The notes under the pieces were generated by a model that was not told where the DNA came from, made no database searches, and saw nothing but the letters and a program-made list of their open reading frames with translations. Positions 21,871 through 31,075 of a stretch of DNA of 64,000 bases are shown in pieces; the first letter of the stretch is position 1, and each line of letters opens with the position of its first letter. Made by a program: the position numbers and the translations under genes. Source of the stretch: Prorocentrum cordatum (Eukaryota > Sar > Dinophyceae > Prorocentrales > Prorocentraceae); assembly GCA_963575745.1 (NCBI GenBank), contig CAUYUJ010007446.1:984660-1048659 (forward strand). The letters are read 5' to 3'.

Positions 21871-24066
21871 TCAGATGTCCTGATCGTCTTGGAGGAAGTC
21901 ACGCCAGTCCGGCGGCTGCCAAGAATCGATGATGCGCCTGGAGCCACCGCCCGTGCTGCCGCCGATGTCCAGGTAGTCGCCATCGCCCCTGAACAGACGG
22001 CCGTGCCCGCACGCCAGAATCGCTTGGTTGCGGATTTGAAGCAGCGCTCCGCTCTCAAACATCTGCAACACGTCCAGCTGCCTGCGCGTGAAGTTCGGCT
22101 TTGCCTGGCCAGCCTGGGCAGACAGATGGAGGGAAAGCCGCTCCCCCTCGTTGTAGCGCGCGATGGCCTCGGCCTTCTGGTGGTGCAGCCGGCGCCGCTG
22201 TTGCCGCAGAGCTTCCTCGGGAACTGCTGCATCACGGCCCTCACTGTGATCAGCTTGCAACGCTTGCGTTAACCAATCAACGTCGAAGCGCCCTGAGAAG
22301 GCCAGCACCTCCCAGATCTGTTTGGTACCGGCCACACGTTGCAAATGGCGATGCCACCGCTTACGCTTCTGGTCTTTCACAAACTTGGCGACGCTACCCA
22401 GACCTGCACCCTTGGCCTGGCCACCTTTTCCCGCAGGCTGAGAAGCACCGTGAGAACCTTTCTTACCGCCTGGCCCTTTGTTCGGACCCTGCGGAACCGC
22501 ATGGCCCCCTTGTGGCGCAGACTTGCCTTTCGCTTTTCCCTTTTCGATATCCCGTTCCTGAAGCGCACGCTGCTGCCGCGACTGCTCGTACTGGTCGCGA
22601 GCTACTCTGACCAATTCCTGGCGCTCAGGCTCCGTGAGAACGTAGCGCATGTCGTCGATGTTCTTGCTCCGCAGAAAGTCATGTCGAAGCTTAAGGACAG
22701 AGAGAATGGCTCGGCCAGTCTCCTCCTGAGACGCAAAGGCCGTGTCATATTCCGAGCCAGGCTGAGGAGCGCCAGCTGGATCAGTGTCCGCTGGCTCCGT
22801 GGACTTCCTCTTTTTGAAAAGCAAGAGACTGAGATGATGGAGGACTTTCGGATCGTACTCCTCGTCGTACCTGTCGTCCCAAAGCTGCCTCAGCTCCCTG
22901 TGCAAGTCGTCCGCGCGATTCTGAACGACATCCTCGACGTAGTCGGGATCACCCGGTGAAGTCGGTGAAAGCGGAGGAGCAGAACTCGGCGACCGATCCC
23001 AATGCACAGAAGACTCGCGGTCCGCCTGTACGCTGACGTCGGCGTCGGAGACGTTTTCGACGACAATCTTCCGCCTCTTGCTCTCCCCAGGCTGAATAGC
23101 ACCAGGGAGAGTGAGCACAACCGCCACCGCATCGTGTGCGTCGTTGCGCATGCCACGATCCGTAAAAGACGCGCCAACGGCAATGGAGCAGAAACGGGCG
23201 ACTGCTCCGCAGACCGCGACGTGGTCGCCTTTGAGGTCGGCCGGAGTGGCATGGACCTCCCATACCTTCTCGTCGTTCTGCTCGCGCTGGTAAGCCTCCC
23301 GCGCCTCCTGGAAAGTGAGGTTGTCGTCGCCGACTACAAGCACAACGACTGCCTCGTTTAGATTCTCAAGAATCTTGGCCAGGCCGTCCAGGTGCAAGCG
23401 GAGATGGCGAACTGTCCGCTTTCGAGTCTGGATGCTCGGCGGTTTCTTGCCGCACACGATGTGCATGTTGGCGATCACCACGTGGAACTTGTCATGGCCT
23501 GGTTTGTTCACCTCAAAATGTGAAATAACAGCATCAATATCTCGGCCGCTAGGAGGCCTGTAAACTTTGCTGTCTTCGCACAGAGTCAGTTCCGCAGGCT
23601 GAGAAGCACCGCGGAACCCCCAGAGAGTCAAGTAGTTGTCGACCTCCAAGAAGCGAATGCCATCACCGAAAGGCTTACTGAGGATCTCTGTCACGTTGAT
23701 CCCTGCTCGGCGAAAGCCTTCACGGAACGCACCGACCTCGCAGCCACAGACCATATCAGCATCAGCGGTCTCCACTATCTTGGCGCACAACCTTCCGAAG
23801 TTAGCGCAGTGAGTGGCCGCCTGCTTACCAGTCATCATGCCCTGCTCGAACCCGAAATTGAACGAGGCGACCGTGAAAGACGCAGGCTGCACAGCGCCAG
23901 AACCAGGCGTCTGTCCACCTTCCTCCGCAGGCTGAGAAGCACCGCGAGGCGGCGCAGGCTGAGAAGCACCGCGAGGCGGCGACACTTCGGACGAGCCTCG
24001 CGGAGCAGAGGCTGCGGATGAACGTTGGACATGGGGGTACGGCCAGGGGAACGCCATTGCAATCAA
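21871..24066 (-). CDS. Endonuclease/exonuclease/phosphatase-superfamily protein, 731 aa
   Basis: The only long intact ORF with a convincing domain. Residues 63-320 match the EEP fold: FTVASFNFG with Asn70, DMVCGCEVG with Glu110, VVIANMHIV (197-205), VVGDDNLTF with Asp247 and Asn249, and RNDAHDAVAVVL with His311. Metal-dependent phosphodiester cleavage is the usual role, but the substrate is unknown. Residues 330-460 are acidic and charged; 460-731 form a helical, basic C-terminal region (KRKRWHRHLQ, RRQLDVLQMF) without known function. The start is the first ATG in frame; another Met follows at residue 4. GASQPA occurs at residues 33-38, 42-47, 153-158 and once in the C-terminal half, matching inserted mini-hairpins. 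No signal peptide or membrane segment is seen. It could be cellular or of retroelement origin, since LINE endonucleases share the fold. Confidence 0.75.
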   Translation of the reverse strand: MIAMAFPWPYPHVQRSSAASAPRGSSEVSPPRGASQPAPPRGASQPAEEGGQTPGSGAVQPASFTVASFNFGFEQGMMTGKQAATHCANFGRLCAKIVETADADMVCGCEVGAFREGFRRAGINVTEILSKPFGDGIRFLEVDNYLTLWGFRGASQPAELTLCEDSKVYRPPSGRDIDAVISHFEVNKPGHDKFHVVIANMHIVCGKKPPSIQTRKRTVRHLRLHLDGLAKILENLNEAVVVLVVGDDNLTFQEAREAYQREQNDEKVWEVHATPADLKGDHVAVCGAVARFCSIAVGASFTDRGMRNDAHDAVAVVLTLPGAIQPGESKRRKIVVENVSDADVSVQADRESSVHWDRSPSSAPPLSPTSPGDPDYVEDVVQNRADDLHRELRQLWDDRYDEEYDPKVLHHLSLLLFKKRKSTEPADTDPAGAPQPGSEYDTAFASQEETGRAILSVLKLRHDFLRSKNIDDMRYVLTEPERQELVRVARDQYEQSRQQRALQERDIEKGKAKGKSAPQGGHAVPQGPNKGPGGKKGSHGASQPAGKGGQAKGAGLGSVAKFVKDQKRKRWHRHLQRVAGTKQIWEVLAFSGRFDVDWLTQALQADHSEGRDAAVPEEALRQQRRRLHHQKAEAIARYNEGERLSLHLSAQAGQAKPNFTRRQLDVLQMFESGALLQIRNQAILACGHGRLFRGDGDYLDIGGSTGGGSRRIIDSWQPPDWRDFLQDDQDI
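22431..23974. repeat. In-frame mini-hairpin insertions in the EEP gene
   Basis: On the + strand, close copies of CCGCAGGCTGAGAAGCACCG lie at 22431-22454, 23591-23615, 23924-23947 and 23952-23974. Weaker versions lie at 22757, 23086 and 23881. On the coding strand each reads GASQPA or a variant (GAVQPA, GAIQPG, GAPQPG), always in the same frame. Confidence 0.85.
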
Positions 24067-24189
24067 AACTCAGTGGACTGCAGTGAATGAATGTAGTGGC
24101 CAATTGAATGCAGAGGACTGCAGTGTCACTAGCAAGTCCTGAACCAAACACAGCTGTGGCGGAAGGAATATGAAGCGTCTGGCTATTCA

Positions 24190-24610
24190 AAATGTTGCCC
24201 GGCAATGGAGTTCTGGGAACTCGAAGACCAGGAAGTGGACTAGAGTTGGCTCTGGGCATCCAAAATGTAGCCCAGGAATGGAGTTCTGGGAACTCGAAGA
24301 GCACGAAGTGGCTTACAGTTGGCTCCGGGCATCCAAAATGTGGCCCGGGAATGGAGTTCTGGGAAATGGAAGAACACGAAGTGGCCTACAGTTGGCTCCG
24401 GGCATCCAGAATGTGGCCCGGGAATGGCGTTCTGGGATGTCGAAGAGCACGAAGTGGCCTACAGTTGCATCCGGCCCCCCAGAATGTGGCCCGGGAATGG
24501 CGTTCTGGGATGTCGAAGAGCACGAAGTGGCCTACAGTTGCATCCGGCCCCCCAGAATGTGGCCTGGGAATGGAGTTCTGGGAAGGCGAAGAGCACGAAG
24601 TGTGTGACTG
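24190..24610. repeat. 73-bp tandem array, about six copies
   Basis: AATGGAGTTCTGGG or the close variant AATGGCGTTCTGGG recurs at 24204, 24277, 24350, 24423, 24496 and 24569, exactly 73 bp apart. Units also share GAGCACGAAGTGG and AATGTGGCCCGGG. Sequence differs from the 9.3-kb array although the period is identical. Located upstream of the minus-strand EEP gene. Confidence 0.97.
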
Positions 24611-24774
24611 TTGGTGAAAAACGAGCCCGGCTCATGCCGCCCGGAAACGCCCCAACACCTGCCCGGACCCCCCTGTGGAGTGATCTGTGAGCTCTTTTGA
24701 CACTACTAGAAACCTATCAGTCTTCGCTGTTAGGTAAAAAACTGTCACTTGCAGCATGCGCTGCTTCACGGAAA

Positions 24775-25215
24775 TATGGCGCAGAAGCTGGTTCCAGGTC
24801 CCCACGACCGCCCCAAGACGGCCCAAGAGGCACCCAAAACGCACGAAAACTGGCCCGAGAGGGCGTCAAGAGAGCCCAAGAGGCGCCCAAAACGGTCCCA
24901 GGGCGACACCAAGACAGCTGTAGAGGCCCCTGCCGCCCCGTCTCAAAGCCTTTCCGTCTGCACAGTCTCCAAGACGGTCTGTGGGCCGTCCGGGACGGCT
25001 CCAGAGGCGCCCGGGACGGCCCCGGAAACACCCAAGACAGCCCCAAGAGCGCCCAAGATCGGCCCAAGATGGCCCCAAGACGGCCCTAAGATGGTCCGAG
25101 AGGCGCCCAAGTCGGCTCCAAATCGCCCCCAGACGGCCCAAGAGGCACTCAAGACTGCCCAAGAGGGCCCCGAGAGACTCCCAGGAGGGGGCCCCCAAAC
25201 GGCCCCCAAGAGGCC
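24775..25215. repeat. Phased satellite block 5
   Basis: CCAAGACGGCCC words. Its left part resembles 20515-20640 and its right part is inside segmental duplication copy B. Confidence 0.9.
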
Positions 25216-25685
25216 TTGGATGCTTCTCTCCTGGGGAGCGTCGAACTTCCAGCGTCGTCTTGGGGGCTTCTTGGACCCTCTGGGAGCCATCTCTGCGTCA
25301 GTTGGGAACGTCTTGGGGCGGTGCGCTCGGAAGGTCGATTCGTGTCCTCGCACTGGGGCCCGTCTTCGGGAGTTCGTGGGGCCTTCAGAGCCTCTTGGCC
25401 CGTCCTGGAGACCTTTTGGGCCGTCTCGCCGCACTTTTGTGGGCCTCCTAGACCGCGCCCACCAGCCCCATTGCCACCACACTACCAGATCAAGTTACCA
25501 CTCGCTTGCCTGTATCCCTCCTCGGCCACCTCCACCTCCAGCGGCCACCTCCTCCATCCACGCCGTCCCCTCCAACCTCCCCTTACCTGCGAGGCCCCAG
25601 AGACGCTCCACTTCCACGTCCACGCCATGGCGGGCAGATTCCGCGGCCGGAAGGCCTCGGGTCAGCCCTAGTCTATACTACAATG
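24941..25685. repeat. Segmental duplication, copy B (partner 16189-17095)
   Basis: Same order of blocks as copy A with clear divergence. It lacks about 160 bases present in A and has its own about 50-base expansion near 25550. Ends in a PPR leader. Confidence 0.9.
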
Positions 25686-25734
25686 CAGGGACCCGCGCGT
25701 GCGAGAAGGGCGATTCTGGTCAAAAAAAAGCGTA
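25605..25734 (+). pseudogene. PPR cassette remnant, leader and +2 cap
   Basis: Leader arms CCGCGGCC/GGCCTCGG (25641-25660) with a GGAA loop and one mismatch, then GGGTCAGCCCTAGTC. TATA (25674-25677) stands at the AG position. In frame: TTMQGPARARR; shifted frame: YYNAGTRACEKG. Satellite follows at 25735. Confidence 0.65.
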
Positions 25735-26700
25735 GCAGGCCCAAGACACGCCAAGAGGGCCCCAAGAGGCCCCCAAGACGGCCCCAGAGGGCCCCAGGAC
25801 GCCCCAAGATGGGCCCAAGACGCGCCAAGAGGGCCTCCAGAGGCCCCCATGACGGCCCCAGAAGGCTCCGGGACGCCCCAAGATGGGCCCAAGACGCCGA
25901 AGCTTGGGCCAAGACGGCCCCAGAGGCGGCCAAAATGCCCGAAGAGGCTTCCCAAGAGGCTTCCCAGCAGGGCCCCGAGCGGGAGAACCGTCGATGTCCA
26001 TTGTGTTTTCCGATGTTTTTCGCATTCTCCCCTTTTCGCCGTCCCTGCGCTCCAAGACGGCCCAAGAGGTCCCCAAGACCGCTCCAAGACCACCGACGAG
26101 GCCCGCAAGAGGGCCTCAAGACGGGCCAAGAGGGCCCCCAGACGGTCCCAAGACGCCCCAAGACAGCCCAAGACGGCCCCCCAAGACGGCCCCAGAGGAT
26201 CCCGGGACGCCCCAAGATAGGCCCAAGACGCGCCAAGAGGGCCCCCAAGACGGCCCCAGAGGGCTCCGGGACGCCCCAAGATGGGCCCAAGACGCCGAAG
26301 ATTGGGCCAAGACGGCCCCAGAGGCGGCCAAAATGCCCCAAGAGGCCTCCCAAGAGGCTTCCCAGCAGGGCCCCGAGCGGGAGAAATCGTCGATTCCATT
26401 GTGTTTTTCGATGTTTTTCGCATTCTCCCCTTTTCGCCGTCCCTGCGCTCCAAGACGGCCCAAGAGGTCCCCAAGACCGCTCCAAGACCACCGACGAGGC
26501 CCGCAAGAGGGCCTCAAGACGGGCCAAGAGGGCCCCCAGACGGTCCCAAGACGCCCCAAGATAGCCCAAGACGGCCCCAGAGGGCCCCGGGACGCCCCAA
26601 GATGGGCCCAAGACACGCCAAGAGGGCCCCAAGAGGCCCCCAAGACGGCCCCAGAGGGCTCCGGGACGCCCCAAGATGGGCCCAAGACGCCGATCCCCCG
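25735..26700. repeat. Phased satellite block 6 with 398-bp higher-order repeat
   Basis: CAGAGGCGGCCAAAATGCCC at 25921 recurs at 26319, and the following about 240 bp are nearly identical, including the island TTTTTCGCATTCTCCCC. A 398-bp tandem duplication is therefore clear, with a further partial copy at 26570-26695. AAGA steps are mostly 10, 11 or 21 bp. Confidence 0.93.
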
Positions 26701-27470
26701 TGTGTCCTTGCAAATCGCTCCAAAACCAACGTACAATTGCATATGCCAACCTCGGCGGAACCCGGACGCTCTGCCGAAACGGTCCTCCCAGCAGGGGGCC
26801 TTCAACGACAACTCCAGATACATTGGGTTTCCCACATTTCCCCGGAACGCGCGGGGAAACCTTTCCACAAGCGACAATGCAGAAGACATCGGAGAACACA
26901 ATGGTTTGCAAAGCCTCTTCTAGTGGATTTCGGTCCATGGGGTCGTCGTCGTCTTCGTCGTCGCCGTCGTCGTCACTGGGCCAGCAGCCGCGCATGCAAC
27001 CCACCGGAGCCGTCACGACACGAAAACGTCACCATGCCATGTCAAGTGGCCCCCAAAGGGATCTGCAAGCTTTTTTGTCTTAGAAAAATGCTCCGCAGGG
27101 CCCTTTGGCGCCCAGAGCGAGCCTACAGTATGCGATAGTGGCCCTCGGAGGCCCTCTTAAAGCCACCTTGGACCATCTTGGCCATTCGCGCCGCTCGGAC
27201 CCCCGACATCTTGGGCCGCGTTGGCCGTTCTCACCGCTCTGAACGCCATCTTGAGCCATCTTGGCCATTCGCACCGTTCGGGCGCCCCGACGAATCCACG
27301 CTCTCCTCCAGGCATCTCGCCATCACCTCGGAGCCTTCGCCTTCCAGGGCCTCGCGGGCTCAAACGGCCCAGCTGTCAGCCGCGCGTGCAACCCACCGGA
27401 GCCGTCACGACACGAAAACGTCACCATGCCATGTCAAGTGGCCCCCAAAGGGGTCTGCCGTGTTTGTATA
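26701..27470. other. No gene; 82-bp near-identical repeat pair
   Basis: CAGCCGCGCATGCAACCCAC at 26985 and its copy at 27377 share 82 bp with about two differences. 26938-26976 is a GTC microsatellite. 27172 and 27255 share CCATCTTGGCCATTCGC. Nothing coding recognised. Confidence 0.7.
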
Positions 27471-27480
27471 TTTTCGGTAC

Positions 27481-27953
27481 AATCTGTACCGTTTTTCCGA
27501 GAACCATTCCAGAAAGATGTCGTGGACGGAGTCCACGGGTCAGCCCTAGTCAGCTACAGCGCTGGGATCAGCGCGTGCGAGAAGGGCGAGCAGTGGCAGC
27601 GGGCGCTGGCGCTGCTGAGCGAGATGCGGGAGGCGAAGCTGGAGCCCAACGTCATCTCTCCTACATGGCCGGTGGAAGCGCGTCCGAGAAGCCCAGGATC
27701 TCAAGAGCACAAGATCGCCCCTTCATGGCGCCACTACGGGGCCGAATCGCTCAGGCTGGTCCCAGAGGCGCTCCAGAAGGGTCCCCAGACCGTCCAAGAG
27801 CGCTCCAAGACGCCCACGAGGACCCGAAGCTTTCCGGGAGGGACTCCAAGAGGCTGCAAAGACGCCGCAAGAGGGCCCCGAGCGCACGCCAAAGAGGCAC
27901 AGATCGTCAAATCCTTATATGAAAAAAATATAGATTCAACATGTCCGCTTTGA
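27481..27953 (+). CDS. PPR cassette, one repeat plus shifted cap
   Basis: A 5' flank TTTTTCCGAGAACCATTCC, shared with 20132, leads to the hairpin CGTGGAC/GTCCACG (27521-27537). In the PPR frame this reads VVDGVHGSALVSYSAGISA. One complete 35-residue repeat follows (ISACEKGEQWQRALALL, end LEPN). At the next repeat TCTC (27657-27660) replaces AG and the frame slips by +2: SPTWPVEARPR in frame, SYMAGGSASEK shifted. The rest of the ORF is satellite-encoded. A single repeat cannot form a useful RNA-binding surface, so this is a fragment or an exon. All other cassettes in the region have the same orientation. Confidence 0.6.
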
Positions 27954-28545
27954 GTGCTCCTCAGCGGCCCAGGACACGCCAAGAGGCCTTCCAAGTCGCC
28001 CCAAGAAGACGCCAGCGGCCTCCAAGAGGGCTCCAAGACGGCCCACAAGAGCCCCAAGACGACGCCAGAGAGCCTTGAAACGGCCTCACAGAACCCCAAG
28101 ACGGCCCCAAGAGAGCTCCGAGGGGAGGGAGCCCCAAGAGGCTCCCAAGACGGCCTCAGGCAGCCTCAAGAGAGCTCCAAGACGGTCCAAGGCCTCCTAG
28201 ACGCCCCGTGACGGCCCAACATGGCCCCAAGACGTCCCAAAACGCTCCCAGAGCAGCCAAAAAAACGTCAGAATGGCCCGAAAAAGACCCCTACAAGGAC
28301 CACCAAGCAGGCCCAGAGACGCCCATTGAGCGATCCGTGAAGTACAAAGCCCCAGAGGGCCTCTAGACGGCCCCCAGACGGCCTAAGACGGCTCCAGACG
28401 GCCCCGAGATGCACCCAAGGCGGCCCAAGAGGGCCCCAAGAGGACCCCAGGAGGCCGCAAGACGGCCCAAAAGGGCCCCAATAGGGCCCCCAGGAGGCCG
28501 AAAAGGAACCCCGAGAGGCCCCCAAACAGTTCCCAAGCAGAAGGC
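27690..28545. repeat. Phased satellite block 7
   Basis: Copy of block 2 (17130-17770) over 27690-28350, then further CCAAGACGGCCC sequence. AT-richer island at 27905-27950. Confidence 0.9.
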
Positions 28546-28576
28546 AGCGCCCGCTATCAGGCTTCGAAGTCAATCG

Positions 28577-28613
28577 GAAAAAAGTCACCAGAGCCCTTCG
28601 GGTGACTTTTTTC
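28577..28613. repeat. 13-bp-arm hairpin with A and T runs
   Basis: GAAAAAAGTCACC (28577-28589) and GGTGACTTTTTTC (28601-28613) pair perfectly around an 11-base loop. The right half resembles GGCTTCGGGGTGGCTTTTT at about 28806. It looks like a bacterial terminator, but the genome is eukaryotic. Confidence 0.9.
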
Positions 28614-28842
28614 TCGGCCCCAGGTGCTCTCAAAATGGTTCAAACCAGGGGGAGCAGACAAGCGGCGGGAGGCACACCGCAGACCCACCATAGCCGTCTG
28701 TGATGCTCCGAAGGCTGTCCAGGCGGACGTGGAGCGGAAGGCGGACGAAGAGGAGGAAGCGCCCGCCTTCCAACTTCGGAATGGCGGCCGGAAACAGTAA
28801 CCGAAGGCTTCGGGGTGGCTTTTTCCTGGGTGGGGGCCCAAC

Positions 28843-29334
28843 GTGGAGGCCCGCCAGGGGGACCTGCTGGTCGTGGACGAAGTCCACGGGTTCGCCCTAG
28901 TCAGCTACAACGCTGGGATCAGCGCTTGCGATAAATGCGACCAATGGCAACAGGCCTTGTCACTGTTCGGCGCTATGCGGGAGCAAAGCGTGGAGCCCGA
29001 CACCATCAGCTACAGCGCTGGGATCAGTGCATGTGGGAATGGCGAGCAGTGGCAGCGGGCGCTGTCGCTGGCCAGCGAGATGCGGGGGCAGAGGCTGGAG
29101 CTCGGCTGGCGCCAGAATCGGGCACTCGGCCTTGGGGCACAGAGTCGGTTGAGCGAGGTGCGGGGAGCGACGCTGGAGGCCGACGCAGCCAGCGGCGGCG
29201 GGGGCTGGCAGCGGGCCCTGGCGCTGCTCGACGACGTCTGGCAGGCTAAGCTGGAGCCCAACGTTATCTTCGCTGAGCTTTCAGGTGGAGCACCCGACAA
29301 GCGCCCGTGTCACCATGAACGCTACTTCGAGTAG
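28843..29334 (+). CDS. PPR cassette, two clear and two decayed repeats
   Basis: The leader VVDEVHGFALVSYNAG contains the hairpin CGTGGAC/GTCCACG (28872-28888). Repeat one: SYNAGISACDKCDQWQQA, end VEPD. Repeat two: SYSAGISACGNGEQWQRA, end RLELG. Then a degenerate section (LSEVRGATLEADAASGGG) and a final half, GWQRALALLDDVWQAKLEPN. In contrast to other cassettes, no satellite follows; a GGA microsatellite begins about 70 bases after the stop. The frame starts at GTG, and LLVVDEVHGFALVS may be the N-terminal part of an exon. Likely an RNA-binding protein fragment by family. Confidence 0.62.
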   Translation: MEARQGDLLVVDEVHGFALVSYNAGISACDKCDQWQQALSLFGAMREQSVEPDTISYSAGISACGNGEQWQRALSLASEMRGQRLELGWRQNRALGLGAQSRLSEVRGATLEADAASGGGGWQRALALLDDVWQAKLEPNVIFAELSGGAPDKRPCHHERYFE

Positions 29335-29426
29335 GGGATCGACTACAACATTGATTTACCCCAAACTTGATTGTGAAGGCCTGACGGCCAGTGCCGCCGA
29401 CCCTGAAAGACATCGACGACGACCAG

Positions 29427-29603
29427 GAGGGGGAGGAGCAGGAGGAGGAGGAGGAGGAGGAGGAGGAGGAGCAGGAGGAGGAGGAGGAGGAGGAGGAGCA
29501 GGAGGAGGAGGAGGAGGGGGGGAAGGGGGAGGGGGAGGAGGTGGAGAGGGAGGAGGGAGGAGGGGGAGGAGGAGGAGGAGGAGGAGGAGGAGGAGGAGGA
29601 GGA
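29427..29603. repeat. GGA microsatellite
   Basis: About 180 bp of GGA/GCAGGA. Opposite-strand Ser/Leu/Pro ORFs are artefacts. Confidence 0.95.
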
Positions 29604-30303
29604 AAAACTCCCCCCTGGGACCCCCCTCCATTGGGGAGGAGGACCAGAGGAGGACCGGCGTGGGAGAGGAGAGGTGAGGGGGGGAGGACCCCCAGGGACG
29701 GATGCGTATCTGACTCCCCTCCCCCCCCCCCTGGGATTCCTCCCCACCTAGAGGAGGACCTGAGGAGGACCCGCGCGTCGGAGAAGGACTGGCGTGGCAG
29801 AGGAGGACCACCAGAGGCGATGCGAATCTGACCCCCCCCCCAGTGCCCCACCCCCCCGTGACCCCTCCCAGCCCCCCTCGCCGGGGAAGGGACAAAGGGA
29901 AGGGGCTTCCCTTTGACGTGACTACGACGTGCGTCGATTTTCCTCAATCCCCGGACTCCTTCCCCCGACGATGGGAGTGTGCTCTCTCCTTCCCGACGGG
30001 GAAGGATGAACAGAAAAGGCGTCCCGTCGGCGGGACCAGACAGATCCCTCACGCACGCCGACAGGGCCGGTGGATTGTCCTTTGACTCCGCGAGAAATGC
30101 GTAGGATGGTCCGTCGATCGAAGTAGCATTTTACGTATTGTTTCGCAGATACGACGGAGCAATCAACTTCGGGGTACATCCCTTCTGCAGTCGATCCCCT
30201 ACTCGACGACAGGCTTCCCCACCGAGGGTAAGGGGGACTGCGCCCGGCGGAGCCACGGCCAAGGAGCATTGGAGGAGGGCCAGTTGAGACAGCGGCGGCC
30301 CTC
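29604..30303. other. No gene; C/G homopolymer-rich repeats
   Basis: Two related halves share GGATGCGTATCTGAC / GCGATGCGAATCTGAC and GAGGAGGACC words around runs of up to 12 C. No motif in any frame. Confidence 0.55.
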
Positions 30304-30483
30304 CTGGTGCTGGGCTCGCCGCGCGCATATTTCCGCCGCGCTACTCCACGTGACCAACTTCTCGAGCGGCTGGAGTCGTGGAAGCCGTAGCATATGAAGG
30401 ACCTGCTGCGCGTCCAGCCGCTCGAGCAATTCATCACGTGGAATAGCGCGGCGGAGGTTTGCGCTCGGCGAGACCAGCACCAG
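30304..30483. repeat. Long foldback: 71-bp arms, 38-bp loop
   Basis: Left arm 30304-30374 and right arm 30413-30483 are equal in length and about 86% complementary (10 differences by eye). Arms start CTGGTGCTGG and end CTCGAGCGGCTGGA. Both strands encode related peptides (QPLE...TW.SAAE.CARR.QHQ), which confirms the inverted duplication. Confidence 0.93.
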
Positions 30484-30697
30484 GCGCTGTCCACCAAATT
30501 CCGCCCAGAATCGGTCCCCTGCCTGGCCGGCCTCTCGGGGCAGAGCCGGCGGGACCCTGCCATGTGGGACACGAGCCCGCTGGACGACCTGGAGTGGGCA
30601 CTAGCCCTGCCTTCGTGTGGTTGCTTCCCGGAATCCCGGGGCTGGCGGCTCCCTCGCTCTCTCGGGCTCTCGCTCTTGGAGGCCTCGTTTTGGCTCT

Positions 30698-30876
30698 AGG
30701 CCTCCCAGATGGGGTCGGAGGATCGCGCCGCATCGCCGATGCATCAGGGATGCGGCTCGATGTGGATCCCGATGTTCTCCACGCCGACGGTGCCGACGTC
30801 TCCAGTCCATCGCCGATGCATCAGCAATGCGGCGCGATCTTCCGACACCAGCTACTCCGACCCCATCTAGGAGGCC
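30698..30876. mobile_element. MITE-like foldback element, copy A
   Basis: Terminal inverted repeats 30698-30720 and 30854-30876 (22 of 23 bases complementary), starting AGGCCTCCCAGATGGGG. Inner palindromes GCCGATGCATC repeat. The centre GGCTCGATGTGGATCCCGAT is shared with copy B at 35462. No ORF, no clear target-site duplication. Confidence 0.8.
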
Positions 30877-31075
30877 TCCATTAGCCCAAGTGCGGGCTGA
30901 GAAGCCCCCCAGGAGCCCCAACACGGACCAGAAGCGTCAGAGAGGAGCTAACAAACCCCTCGCGCCCCCTCCCCCCGCCCCCGTCCAGATCCAGGGGAGG
31001 GGGCGGACCCGTCTCTCAAGGGTAAGGGAGGGGTAGAAAACAAAAATCCATAAACCAGCTGCGCCCAGAAAGCTG

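Noticed and set aside
25673-27016. 447-residue minus-strand ORF and other long Pro/Arg/Gly ORFs of the satellite
   Set aside because: The satellite period keeps frames open on both strands; the sequence is repetitive and changes frame with each 10-11 bp step.
28577-28613. Bacterial rho-independent terminator
   Set aside because: Hairpin with T run, but all evidence points to eukaryotic nuclear DNA and the stem itself contains the A/T runs.
29356-29895. Ser/Pro-rich minus-strand ORFs
   Set aside because: Arise from the GGA microsatellite and C runs.
30689-30702. Spliced-leader relic (TTTTGGCTCTAGG resembles the dinoflagellate SL end TTTTGGCTCAAG)
   Set aside because: Only about eleven matching bases, no upstream CCGTAGCC, and no donor after it. 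Chance match likely.
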